Origin: Seonamhaeicola sp. ML3
Lineage (GTDB): Bacteria; Bacteroidota; Bacteroidia; Flavobacteriales; Flavobacteriaceae
Direction of reading: 5' to 3'
Assembly: GCF_023273855.1 (NCBI RefSeq)
Contig: NZ_CP096884.1
Span: 2,604,001-2,668,000 of the forward strand
DNA: 64,000 nt
The notes beneath the pieces were generated by a model that did no database searches, had not been told where the DNA came from, and saw only the letters and a program-made list of their open reading frames with translations. Both the position numbers and the translations under genes were made by a program. Shown here piece after piece: positions 34,432 to 43,538 of this stretch (position 1 is the first letter of the stretch; the number at the start of each line of letters is the position of its first letter).

Positions 34432-34767
34432 ATACTTTTAAAGATTAAGCTATCTAGATAAATATCTCCAATTTTTAAGTTATTTATTTCCAAAATGAAT
34501 CTTATTGAAAGAAGAGTGTGTTTTTGTAGCTTCAGGTAGATAGTAATTCCAAGTAATTGTAAAGCTAATTAGTAAAAGTTTACCTAATATATTTTCATTG
34601 AAAAGTACCGAGCGTAGCTAATCAAAAGGTGTCTAAATAGCGCTATTTTAACTAGGTTTATAGACTGAGCTCAACCTGATAATAAGGTTTAGCTTGATTG
34701 TTTTCAGTAAAATATGAATGTAACCATATCTTGCTTGAGTTAATTTAAAGCAGAGGCTCATAAAAGA
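34432..34767. other. non-coding stretch, nothing recognised
   Basis: AT-rich sequence between two terminators with no open frame of note, no tRNA-like fold and no repeat that I can recognise. Confidence 0.6.
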
Positions 34768-34805
34768 AAGCGTCTTCTAGATATTTTTCTAGAAGACGCT
34801 TTTTT
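34768..34805. terminator. bidirectional terminator after the susD-like gene
   Basis: AAGCGTCTTCTAGA (34768-34781) and TCTAGAAGACGCTT (34788-34801) form a perfect 14-base stem with a six-base loop and T runs on both strands. It lies 33 bases past the minus-strand susD-like stop. Confidence 0.85.
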
Positions 34806-34837
34806 ATCTTATCTAAGTTTTAGTGTTGAATCTAATT

Positions 34838-36715
34838 TTACCAACCCGGATTTTGAGGGAAACCTTCATAAAACTGTGTTTGGTTAGCTTCGAACGGTAA
34901 CCAGTAATGTTTTGGATACTCACAAACTCTCTCTACAAGCAGGAATTCTTCAAAGAATGTCCAGTCCTTATCAAAGTTTAATCCCGTCTTCATTTTGTAC
35001 TTGTCCTCATGGGCAACTCCCCAACGACGGATATCCATCCATCTGTGTGCCTCATAAGACAGCTCTACTGCTCTCTCTCGTCTCAGCTCGTCCATGAACT
35101 TGATGTTGTCTGCAACAATTGCAGGGTGTACATTGGGTATCCCCGCTCTGTCCCTTAGCGTGTTTATCGCCTGTTCCGCAGTCAATGCAAAACCATTGGA
35201 CGGTGTAGTTGCTCCCTTGGCTACATGAAGGGCCTCTGCATACATTAGGTAAACATCGGTCAACCTCATGTGGATGCGCATTCCCGTAAACCTTCTAATG
35301 ATATTGTTCCCGCGCTGTACATGGTACTGGCCATTGATCTCCGGATAGAACTTCTTGAACATATACCCTGTTCGTGATACATTACCAGCACCACGGTGTG
35401 AACCGGAATTACCGCTTCCGTCGTCCCATAACTGGGCAACTCTATTCTGTGGTTGTACGCCCCCTCTGGTAGAGATAACGTCCCTATCGGAAAAAATCCA
35501 TGCATCGAAACGTGGGTCACGGTTATCGAACGGCTTGGTCGGGTCGTATAGCGTAGGGCCATAGGCACCGCTCAAATCGTCCTCTATGGATAGCCCATTG
35601 GCCATTCCAAAATTGTTGTATATAAAATTATGCGTGGCCGCATCGTTCCCTGATGCAGATTGACCGATAGGTCTTGGGATACCGGCTGCCATGAAGGCTA
35701 TCGTCTGCCCAACGGATGAACCTCCCGAACCTGCAAAGATAAGCTCCCTAGCTTCTGGAGCAAGACCGGGCCACCTGTTTCTCGGTACTTCCCATAATAC
35801 TTTCTTGTAATCTTCCATGTTCTGTGCCAGTGAATATTCGCCGGCCTGTGCCAACTTGAGCACTTCTGCAAAAGCCTCGGCGGCCATTGAGGCCAGTTCC
35901 GTATCATAGGTATAGGTGTCGATTCCCGGCTGGTTGTTAAAGAACATCAGCGGGCTGGCAGCCCATAACAGGTTCTTTCCCTGAAATGCGTAAGCAGCTC
36001 CTTTTGTTACCCTACCGGCATTGTTGCCCAATGTTGCCTGTCCGTAAGTCTCGTTGTCCCAGTTTACGGGCAATAGCTCGATGGCCTTTTTGTAATCCTC
36101 GTTAACGGATAATGCAACCTCTTTATAGGTCTCCGGACGGGGAATGGTAATCGCCCCCTCGAATACTTCTGTGATGTGTGGGAAACGCCCCCAGAACTTC
36201 ATGATCTCGTTGTGGAAGAAAGCCCTGAAAAAGTAGGCCTGTCCCAATATTACGTTCTTTTCCTCGGTGCTAAGGCCTTCCATTAAATCTTGGTTGGCAA
36301 GCACGATATTGGCCTTACGGATACCTGTCATACTACCTCTCCATATCCTTGGTCTACGTCTGGCCTGGTTGTTATTGGAATCTCCAGGTCTGTTTTGGTG
36401 CGTGTTCTTACCAAAATAAGCAAATCGCTGGGTTACCCAATTGTCGAGCTGTCCACGATCCACGGCGCCACTGAACTGGCCAGTCCTGAAGGTGTCATCA
36501 CCAAAGGTATAGTCCTGGAATGAATGTCCGGAAGTACCGTACTCCACTACCAAATTGTACATCTCCTCTACAAAACCCTGAGAGGTACGGAAAGTCGCAA
36601 ATACATCTGTAATATCTATCTCAGCTTCCGGTGCGATATCTAAATATTCTTCACAGGAGTAGGTAGACAGTAGCAGCCCAAGAAGCAAGACTGCTTTTGC
36701 TTTAAAATTTTTCAT
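34838..36715 (-). CDS. SusD/RagB family outer-membrane lipoprotein, orphan
   Basis: The 625-residue glycan- or nutrient-binding lipoprotein has a signal ending LLLSTYSCEEYLDIAPEAEI, with the lipid Cys near residue 21. The family features follow: GIRKANIVLANQDL, NVILGQAYFFRAFFHNEIMKFWGRFPHI, and near the C-terminus GMRIHMRLTDVYLMYAEAL, AINTLRDRAGIPNV and DELRRERAVELSYEAHRWMDIRRWG. SusD proteins normally work with a SusC TonB-dependent transporter encoded directly upstream, but none is present. The base composition is visibly richer in G and C than the flanks, suggesting transfer. Substrate unknown. Confidence 0.92.
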   Translation of the reverse strand: MKNFKAKAVLLLGLLLSTYSCEEYLDIAPEAEIDITDVFATFRTSQGFVEEMYNLVVEYGTSGHSFQDYTFGDDTFRTGQFSGAVDRGQLDNWVTQRFAYFGKNTHQNRPGDSNNNQARRRPRIWRGSMTGIRKANIVLANQDLMEGLSTEEKNVILGQAYFFRAFFHNEIMKFWGRFPHITEVFEGAITIPRPETYKEVALSVNEDYKKAIELLPVNWDNETYGQATLGNNAGRVTKGAAYAFQGKNLLWAASPLMFFNNQPGIDTYTYDTELASMAAEAFAEVLKLAQAGEYSLAQNMEDYKKVLWEVPRNRWPGLAPEARELIFAGSGGSSVGQTIAFMAAGIPRPIGQSASGNDAATHNFIYNNFGMANGLSIEDDLSGAYGPTLYDPTKPFDNRDPRFDAWIFSDRDVISTRGGVQPQNRVAQLWDDGSGNSGSHRGAGNVSRTGYMFKKFYPEINGQYHVQRGNNIIRRFTGMRIHMRLTDVYLMYAEALHVAKGATTPSNGFALTAEQAINTLRDRAGIPNVHPAIVADNIKFMDELRRERAVELSYEAHRWMDIRRWGVAHEDKYKMKTGLNFDKDWTFFEEFLLVERVCEYPKHYWLPFEANQTQFYEGFPQNPGW

Positions 36716-36947
36716 AATTTTTGTTTTTTTCTTAAAATTAGATATTTTTTTTGAGAAATTATAATTGGTATTAAAAATTTAGACTCAATGAAATACCAAA
36801 GGTTTAAAACGTGTTTTAGATTTTTAATAATTTTAAATGATAGATAATGTGTAGGTTACGCATTGTAAGTGTTGTTTCACTCAATGTTGTTTTTCTTTTT
36901 TTTATCTTACAGTTAGTTTAGATGTGAATCTAAAAAACGCTTACATC

Positions 36948-37418
36948 ATGAAACACAAAAACAAAATTTTTCAATTAAGATTTGATTATGGTAAAATGAA
37001 ATTTTTCAAAATTAGTCTTGTTTTATTTTTTCTATTATCCTCACAAAGTTATTTTGCTCAACAGATACAAAATGATAAAGAAAACACGAATTCAGTTAAT
37101 ACTTATTTAACAGGTGTTGTGCTCGATCATGATAAATTGCCATTACCTAATATGAGTATTGTTTTAAAAGGTACAGAAATTGGAACGGCAACTAATTTTG
37201 ATGGGGAATATATATTTCCAGAAATACTCAAAGAAGGTGATGTATTAATTTTTAGCGCTTTAGGTTATGCGCCTAAGGCCATTACCATAGGCAAAGACCA
37301 AAAAATCCTCAATATTACTTTAGAAGCAGAACTTGTTGAGCTCATGGGGGCAGTAGACGGTGATAAAGTTTATAAAACTAAGCGTAACTTATGGCTTAGG
37401 ATAAAAGGACTGTTTTAA
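36948..37418 (+). CDS. small exported protein with carboxypeptidase-regulatory-like domain
   Basis: A signal peptide (MKFFKISLVLFFLLSSQSYFAQ) is followed by one CarboxypepD_reg-like beta-sandwich: LTGVVLDHDKLPLPNMSIVLKGTEIGTATNFDGEYIFPEILKEGDVLIFSALGY. This is the domain found at the N-terminus of SusC-type receptors, but here it ends after about 155 residues with no plug or barrel. I use the ATG at 36948; 36996, directly before the signal peptide, is also possible. Its stop overlaps the start of the transglutaminase-like gene by one base. Confidence 0.8.
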   Translation: MKHKNKIFQLRFDYGKMKFFKISLVLFFLLSSQSYFAQQIQNDKENTNSVNTYLTGVVLDHDKLPLPNMSIVLKGTEIGTATNFDGEYIFPEILKEGDVLIFSALGYAPKAITIGKDQKILNITLEAELVELMGAVDGDKVYKTKRNLWLRIKGLF

Positions 37419-38443
37419 TGTATAAACTTAGTTACTTTGTCTTTTTATTGGTTTTTAATCTTCAAGCTCAGGTTTCAGATTTCAATCAAGTGAATTTTAA
37501 AAAAGCAGATAGTATAGCGAGGAATCTTAACGGTGCCTCGCTTTCTAATTTACCCATATTGGCATATAGATTAACGGGCGATTTAGACTCTGAGGTCGAA
37601 AAACTTAGAGCTATTTACATGTGGATTTGCCACAACATAAAAAACGACTATGGTCTTTACGCTTTGAATATGAAAAAGAGAAGGAAATATAAGGACGATA
37701 GTTTTGCACTTGCAGATTGGAATGAATTTTTCAAGGAAAAAACATTGACAAGACTATTGAAACAAAAAAGAACAATATGTACAGGATATGCTTATTTACT
37801 TCAAAAACTTTCTGTATTTGCTGGGCTTGAATGTAAAATGATTCATGGTTATGGCAGGACGGTTAGTACCAATATAGACGTGTTGAGTATTCCGAATCAT
37901 TCTTGGAATGTGGTTCAATTAAATGGTAAATGGTATTTGGTCGATCCCACATGGTCCAGTGGATATTTCAACTTTGAAGAAAAACAATTTATCCCATCAT
38001 TTAACGAAGGTTATTTTTTGACAGACCCCAATCTATTCATTAAAAGTCATTACCCTTTAGACTTTCAGTGGGCTTTAACTGATACCGATTTCACTATTGA
38101 TGAGTTTTTAACTGGTCCATTGGTTTATGGAAATTCGTTTAAACACGACATAATTCCAGTTTCACCTTTAAAAATGAGATTCGAAGTTGAGCAAAATGAA
38201 AAATTTAAATTTCAGTTTGAAGTTGTTGATAAAACAAATATTCATCATGTTAGTCTGCTATTGGCAGATTCAGGTAAAACTTTAAATGCTGAGATGTCTT
38301 TCAATAAAAAAGAAAACCTGCTTGAAGTCGAGACCTTTATAAAACACAGGGGAATATATGATATTCACGTTTTGGTAAAAGAAGATATAGTGGCCACTTT
38401 TGTAGTTAAAGTTAGAAAAAGCCAAATCAAAAATCATAATTAG
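37418..38443 (+). CDS. secreted transglutaminase-like protein
   Basis: The 341-residue protein has a short signal peptide (ending FNLQAQ) and a transglutaminase-like cysteine-protease fold. The triad is visible as Cys in [15 protein letters not shown] (near 119), His in [16 protein letters not shown] (near 161) and Asp in [11 protein letters not shown] (near 176). [15 protein letters not shown] matches the helix before the Cys. The C-terminal 130 residues look like an Ig-type beta domain. Such proteins cut or cross-link peptides in the envelope. It is coupled to the preceding gene by a TAATG overlap. Confidence 0.87.
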   Translation: MYKLSYFVFLLVFNLQAQVSDFNQVNFKKADSIARNLNGASLSNLPILAYRLTGDLDSEVEKLRAIYMWICHNIKNDYGLYALNMKKRRKYKDDSFALADWNEFFKEKTLTRLLKQKRTICTGYAYLLQKLSVFAGLECKMIHGYGRTVSTNIDVLSIPNHSWNVVQLNGKWYLVDPTWSSGYFNFEEKQFIPSFNEGYFLTDPNLFIKSHYPLDFQWALTDTDFTIDEFLTGPLVYGNSFKHDIIPVSPLKMRFEVEQNEKFKFQFEVVDKTNIHHVSLLLADSGKTLNAEMSFNKKENLLEVETFIKHRGIYDIHVLVKEDIVATFVVKVRKSQIKNHN

Positions 38444-38484
38444 TTAAATTACTTTTCTTACATTTAAAACTGAAAACAAGTTTT

Positions 38485-40023
38485 ATGTTGAAGAAAGTAT
38501 TTGGTAGTGCCGTTTTTGGTGTAGAGGCTACCACGATTACCGTCGAGGTAAATGTAGATTCAGGAATTGGTTATCATCTCGTGGGCTTACCTGATAATGC
38601 TATCAAAGAGAGTAATTACCGTATAGCGGCTGCTCTTCAGAATAATGGTTATAAAATTCCAGGAAAGAAGATTACAATTAACATGGCACCTGCCGATTTA
38701 CGGAAAGAAGGTAGTGCCTACGATTTAACCCTAGCCATGGGTATACTTTCGGCGTCTAATCAAATAAAAGCAAAAGATTTAGATAGGTATTTAATTATGG
38801 GCGAGCTATCTCTAGATGGTAGTTTACAACCTATAAAAGGGGCTTTACCCATTGCAATTAAAGCTAGGGAAGAAGGTTTTAAAGGCTTTATTCTTCCACG
38901 CCAAAATGCAAAAGAAGCTGCCATTGTAAATGATTTAGAAGTTTTTGGTGTTGATAATATCAAACAGGTTATTCATTTTTTTGATAAAGGTGAAACTCTA
39001 GAAAGAACTATAGTAGATACTCGTGAAGAGTTTTATAAAAATTTAGAGTTCCCCGATTTTGATTTTGCAGATGTAAAAGGTCAGGAAAGTATTAAGCGTT
39101 GTATGGAAATTGCCGCTGCAGGTGGTCATAATATTATTTTAATAGGTCCGCCAGGAGCTGGGAAAACGATGCTTGCCAAACGATTACCAAGTATCTTACC
39201 ACCAATGACCTTACACGAAGCCTTAGAAACGACTAAAATACACTCTGTGGTTGGTCGAGTAAGAGATAATACAGGTTTAATGGCTCAAAGGCCTTTTAGA
39301 AGTCCACATCACACAATTTCAGATGTGGCCCTTGTAGGTGGTGGGGCTTATCCTCAACCGGGAGAGATATCCTTATCGCATAATGGCGTGTTGTTTTTAG
39401 ATGAATTGCCAGAATTTAAACGTTCGGTTTTAGAGGTGATGCGTCAGCCCTTAGAAGATAGAGAAGTTACTATTTCTAGGGCTAAGTTTACGGTAACATA
39501 TCCGTCATCTTTTATGCTAGTGGCCAGTATGAATCCCAGTCCTAGTGGTTATTTTAACGACCCAGATGCTCCTGTAACTTCTAGTCCAGCAGAGATGCAG
39601 CGTTATTTAAGTAAAATTTCAGGACCACTTTTAGATCGCATTGATATTCATATAGAAGTCACACCAGTACCATTTGAAAAACTATCGGATGATAGAAAAG
39701 GGGAGTCTTCAGTAGACATAAGAAAACGTGTTACTGCAGCCCGAGATTTTCAAAGTAAACGTTTTGAAGATAATGGAAGCGTACATTACAACGCCCAAAT
39801 GAATACCAAACAGATTAGACAATATTGTGTTTTGGATGAAGATTCCAAAAGTCTTTTAAAAACTGCTATGGAGCGTTTAAATCTTTCAGCAAGGGCATAC
39901 GACAGAATTCTTAAAGTAGCGAGAACCATTGCAGATTTAGAGGCTTCTGAACATGTAAATGGCGCTCATATTAGTGAGGCTATTCAATATCGAAGTTTAG
40001 ACAGAGAGGGTTGGTTAGGGTGA
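38485..40023 (+). CDS. comM: YifB/ComM family Mg-chelatase-like AAA ATPase
   Basis: This 512-residue ATPase matches ComM/YifB, a hexameric helicase-like protein that promotes branch migration during natural transformation. The N-terminal Lon-like domain includes [27 protein letters not shown]. The AAA core has Walker [36 protein letters not shown], Walker [26 protein letters not shown] and the sensor segment [13 protein letters not shown]. The C-terminal domain has [17 protein letters not shown]. Confidence 0.95.
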   Translation: MLKKVFGSAVFGVEATTITVEVNVDSGIGYHLVGLPDNAIKESNYRIAAALQNNGYKIPGKKITINMAPADLRKEGSAYDLTLAMGILSASNQIKAKDLDRYLIMGELSLDGSLQPIKGALPIAIKAREEGFKGFILPRQNAKEAAIVNDLEVFGVDNIKQVIHFFDKGETLERTIVDTREEFYKNLEFPDFDFADVKGQESIKRCMEIAAAGGHNIILIGPPGAGKTMLAKRLPSILPPMTLHEALETTKIHSVVGRVRDNTGLMAQRPFRSPHHTISDVALVGGGAYPQPGEISLSHNGVLFLDELPEFKRSVLEVMRQPLEDREVTISRAKFTVTYPSSFMLVASMNPSPSGYFNDPDAPVTSSPAEMQRYLSKISGPLLDRIDIHIEVTPVPFEKLSDDRKGESSVDIRKRVTAARDFQSKRFEDNGSVHYNAQMNTKQIRQYCVLDEDSKSLLKTAMERLNLSARAYDRILKVARTIADLEASEHVNGAHISEAIQYRSLDREGWLG

Positions 40024-40071
40024 TTTTAGTTTTTAAATAAAAATAACAATTTAAAGTCTTGTTTATAGATA

Positions 40072-42231
40072 ATGAAAACTATTTTTAAAATAATTATTTT
40101 GATAAGTTTAAATCTTTGTGGTGCTCAGGTACAAATAGGACAAGATATTGATGGAGATGAAGGACTTAGTGAATCAGTTTGGTCGGTAAGTCTATCATCT
40201 GACGGAAACATAGTAGCTATCGGAACTCCTTACAATGCTGGTAATGTGGGAAAAGTGAGTATTTATAGATATGCTTCTTGTGAATGGACTCAAATTGGAG
40301 ATGATATTCATGGAGAGGCTATCTCTGATCTTTCTGGTAGATCTATAAGTTTATCATCCGATGGAAGTATTGTGGCAATAGGAGCAATTGGAAATGATGG
40401 AAATGGAAATTCTTCTGGACATGTAAGGTTATATGAAAATTTATCAGGAACATGGACCCAAATAGGAAATGATATTGATGGAGAAGCAGCCAATGATCGA
40501 TCAGGTTATTCTGTAAGTCTTTCAGATAATGGCAATATAGTGGCTATTGGTGCTACGGAGAATGATGGGAAAGGACATGTTCGGGTATATGAAAATCTGG
40601 CAGGAACATGGACCCAAATAGGAGTTGACATTGATGGAGAGGCACTTGGAGATTTATCGGGGTATTCCATTAGCCTGTCTTCAAATGGAATGGTGCTAGC
40701 AATAGGTGCGCCAGAAAACGATAGAAATGGTACAGATTCAGGTCATGTAAGAACATATGAATACATATCTGGTACATGGATTCAAACAGGCGGCGATATA
40801 GATGGAGAAAATAGTTTAGGTAGGTCTGGACAATCTGTAAGTCTATCATCCGATGGAAGTATTATAGCAATAGGTGCGCAAGGAAACAATGGAAATGGTG
40901 CAGATTCAGGTCATGTACGTATATATGAAAATAGATTAGGAGTATGGACACAAATAGGGAATGATATAGATGGAGAGGCAGAAGGTAATCTTTTTGGTTA
41001 TTCTGTAGATTTATCAAATGATGGTAGTATAGTGGCAATAGGGGCACGACTTAGTGATGTAAACGGACCTGCTTCTGGTCATGTAAAAGTTTTTCAGAAC
41101 ATTTCTGGTTCTTGGATTCAAATTGGTGACACTATTAATGGTGTAGCACCTGGAGATAATTATGGTTTTTCAGTTAGTTTGTCAGCAGATGGTAATCGTT
41201 TAGCTATTGGTGCAAGAAATTCGCGTAATAATAATAGACCTGGTCACGTACGTGTTTTTAGTTTTTCTTCAGAGCTAACCCCAGTATTTGATGTTGTAGA
41301 CCAAATATGCGAAGGGGATACCTTGGGTCCTTTGCCAACAACTTCTATTAATGGTATTACAGGAACATGGTCCCCAGCATTAGATACTACAACTACTACA
41401 ACTTATACTTTTACACCCAATATGGGAGAGTGCGCTAACAGCATAAGATTAACTATAGATGTTAATACTATAGTTGATCCAGTTTTTGATGTTATAAATC
41501 CAATAATAGGAGGAACTAGCCTAGATCCTTTGCCAACAACTTCAAATAATGGTATTACAGGTACATGGTCTCCAACACTAGATAATACTGCTACCACTAC
41601 TTATACTTTTACACCCAATGCAGGTGAGTGTGCTAACAGCACAACAATAACAATAGTTGTCGATGATTCAATTGTTCCAGAGTGTACAACATTAATTTTA
41701 CCAACTTCTGGAGGTTTTGGTATTCCGATTAATACAGATTTGGAATGGAATGTCGCTTCAAATGCTACAGGCTACAGATTAAGAATTGGTACAAGCTCTG
41801 GTGCTTCAGATATTTTGAACGCTCTGGATGTTGGGGATGTAACAGCATACGATTTTGTTTCAGACCTACCAAATAACACCAATATTTTTGTAACTATTAT
41901 GCCTTATAACGACAATGGCGACGCTTTAAGTTGTAGCGAATATTTTTTCATGACTGAAGGAAATACTTTCAATAGCGAATTACCTCCAAAATTTTTCACT
42001 CCTAATAATGATACTATCAATGATTCATGGGTAGTACCCAATACAGAAAATAATATATCAAGCATATTTATTTATGATCGCTATGGTAAACTTTTGAAAG
42101 AGATACTAGATCCTTCAACAGGTTGGGATGGTATATTTAATGGCAAATTAATGATGGCCAGTGAGTATTGGTATAAAATTGTATACAATGATGGCACCTT
42201 GTTTACAGGGCATTTTAGTTTAGTTAGATAA
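40072..42231 (+). CDS. secreted seven-repeat propeller with type IX sorting domain
   Basis: The 719-residue surface protein has a signal peptide (ending NLCGAQ). Seven repeats of about 50 residues follow, with the pattern (T/I)QIGxDIDGEAxxDxSGxSVSLSSDGxIVAIGAxxNDGNGxxSGHVRVYE, the count and form of a seven-bladed beta-propeller of FG-GAP type. Two near-identical modules come next (LPTTSxNGITGTWSP...TYTFTPN.GECANS), then a fibronectin-like region. It ends with the type-B sorting domain (PKFFTPNNDTINDSW...IYDRYGKLLKEI...GHFSLVR). It is exported by type IX secretion. Adhesion or ligand binding is likely; the target is unknown. Confidence 0.87.
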   Translation: MKTIFKIIILISLNLCGAQVQIGQDIDGDEGLSESVWSVSLSSDGNIVAIGTPYNAGNVGKVSIYRYASCEWTQIGDDIHGEAISDLSGRSISLSSDGSIVAIGAIGNDGNGNSSGHVRLYENLSGTWTQIGNDIDGEAANDRSGYSVSLSDNGNIVAIGATENDGKGHVRVYENLAGTWTQIGVDIDGEALGDLSGYSISLSSNGMVLAIGAPENDRNGTDSGHVRTYEYISGTWIQTGGDIDGENSLGRSGQSVSLSSDGSIIAIGAQGNNGNGADSGHVRIYENRLGVWTQIGNDIDGEAEGNLFGYSVDLSNDGSIVAIGARLSDVNGPASGHVKVFQNISGSWIQIGDTINGVAPGDNYGFSVSLSADGNRLAIGARNSRNNNRPGHVRVFSFSSELTPVFDVVDQICEGDTLGPLPTTSINGITGTWSPALDTTTTTTYTFTPNMGECANSIRLTIDVNTIVDPVFDVINPIIGGTSLDPLPTTSNNGITGTWSPTLDNTATTTYTFTPNAGECANSTTITIVVDDSIVPECTTLILPTSGGFGIPINTDLEWNVASNATGYRLRIGTSSGASDILNALDVGDVTAYDFVSDLPNNTNIFVTIMPYNDNGDALSCSEYFFMTEGNTFNSELPPKFFTPNNDTINDSWVVPNTENNISSIFIYDRYGKLLKEILDPSTGWDGIFNGKLMMASEYWYKIVYNDGTLFTGHFSLVR

Positions 42232-42319
42232 TTGAATTCAATTGTTTTATAAACTCATTTTGATAAACTATTTCATTAAATTTATGTGAAGTTTTATTAC
42301 TGTTTTTAAATTGAATATT

Positions 42320-43447
42320 ATGAAGATGAAATGGTTAGTCATAATAATGGTGCTCTTGGTGGGGTGCAATTTCTCAAAAACCGAGGATGTAGAAGCATCT
42401 AAAAAAAGTAACTCAGAAAGTATTGCGAATAACAGTAAAATCCAAAAACTAGATTTAGAACAAGCGAATAAACTTGCCGACTTACCCTTGCACTGTATGA
42501 ACATAGAGTATCCCAATAGGTTATCGCAGACTTTAGGGGATAGTACAGATCTACTGCCGCCAAGGATTTTACACCCCGCGTTTTACGGATGTTTTGATTG
42601 GCACTCTGCTGTTCATGGGCATTGGAGTTTGGTAAGTTTATTGAAACAATTTCCAAATCTTGATAAAGCGGAAGACATAAAAAAACGTTTGCTAGATAAT
42701 ATGTCTAAAGAAAATATAGAAGCCGAGGTTGCGTATTTTCATGGAAAGCACAATAAGTCTTTCGAGCGTACCTATGGTTGGACGTGGCTCTTAAAGTTAG
42801 CTGAGGAGTTACATACATGGAACCATACTACCGCAAGAACGTTAGAACAGAATTTACAACCTCTCACTAATCTTATTTGTGACAAGTATATTGAATACTT
42901 ACCAAAACTTAACTATCCACAGCGTGTGGGCACTCATAGTAATACTGCATTTGGATTGTCCTTTGCTTATGATTATGCAAAGACTGTAAATCATGAAGCC
43001 TTAAAAAAAGCGATTGAAGAAAGGGCGTTATTTTTCTTTTTGAAAGACGAAAATTGCCCCATGTCTTGGGAGCCAGGCGGCAGTGACTTTCTCTCGCCTT
43101 GTTTGGAAGAAGCAGCGTTAATGAAACGGCTTTTACCTCAAGATGAGTTTAAATCTTGGTTGAACCATTTTTTGCCTGCTCTAAAAGGTAAGGACTACAG
43201 TTTAGAGCCTGGTGTAGTTTCTGATAGGGCCGATGGTCACCTGGTGCATTTAGATGGTGTTAATTTTTCTCGTGCTTGGAATTTATATGAGATTTCTAAA
43301 AATCTACCTGAATACAATCATTTAAGGCATGTTGCGAATCAGCATATCAATTATTCACTACCAAGTATTTTTGGCGATGATTATATGGGTGGACATTGGT
43401 TAGGTAGTTTTGCTATTTACGCTCTAAATACAGCTTCTCAAGATTAA
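42320..43447 (+). CDS. DUF2891 family lipoprotein
   Basis: The 375-residue protein has a lipoprotein signal ending VLLVGCNFS, then a DUF2891-like domain: NIEYPNRLSQTLGDSTDLLPPRILHPAFYGCFDWHSAVHGHWSL, YGWTWLLKLAEEL, RVGTHSNTAFGLSFAYDYA and GGHWLGSFAIYAL. The family has a helical barrel look, and its function is not known to me. The ATG at 42320 is chosen over a TTG three codons earlier. It appears to be a single-gene unit. Confidence 0.82.
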   Translation: MKMKWLVIIMVLLVGCNFSKTEDVEASKKSNSESIANNSKIQKLDLEQANKLADLPLHCMNIEYPNRLSQTLGDSTDLLPPRILHPAFYGCFDWHSAVHGHWSLVSLLKQFPNLDKAEDIKKRLLDNMSKENIEAEVAYFHGKHNKSFERTYGWTWLLKLAEELHTWNHTTARTLEQNLQPLTNLICDKYIEYLPKLNYPQRVGTHSNTAFGLSFAYDYAKTVNHEALKKAIEERALFFFLKDENCPMSWEPGGSDFLSPCLEEAALMKRLLPQDEFKSWLNHFLPALKGKDYSLEPGVVSDRADGHLVHLDGVNFSRAWNLYEISKNLPEYNHLRHVANQHINYSLPSIFGDDYMGGHWLGSFAIYALNTASQD

Positions 43448-43538
43448 AAGTTAAAGTATGTTAATTAATGTTTAATTAATGGGATTGACCATTTGATTAA
43501 TATTATTTTTAGTCTTTAAATCAAATCAATCCAAAAAC

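Noticed and set aside
34432-34767. A possible small RNA or lost gene between porin and susD-like
   Set aside because: No open frame, promoter consensus or fold stood out in the stretch between the two terminators.
40270-41200. Regular repeats of about 150 bases resembling a repeat array or CRISPR
   Set aside because: The repeats are coding blades in an open reading frame, too long and too varied for CRISPR, and no cas genes are present.
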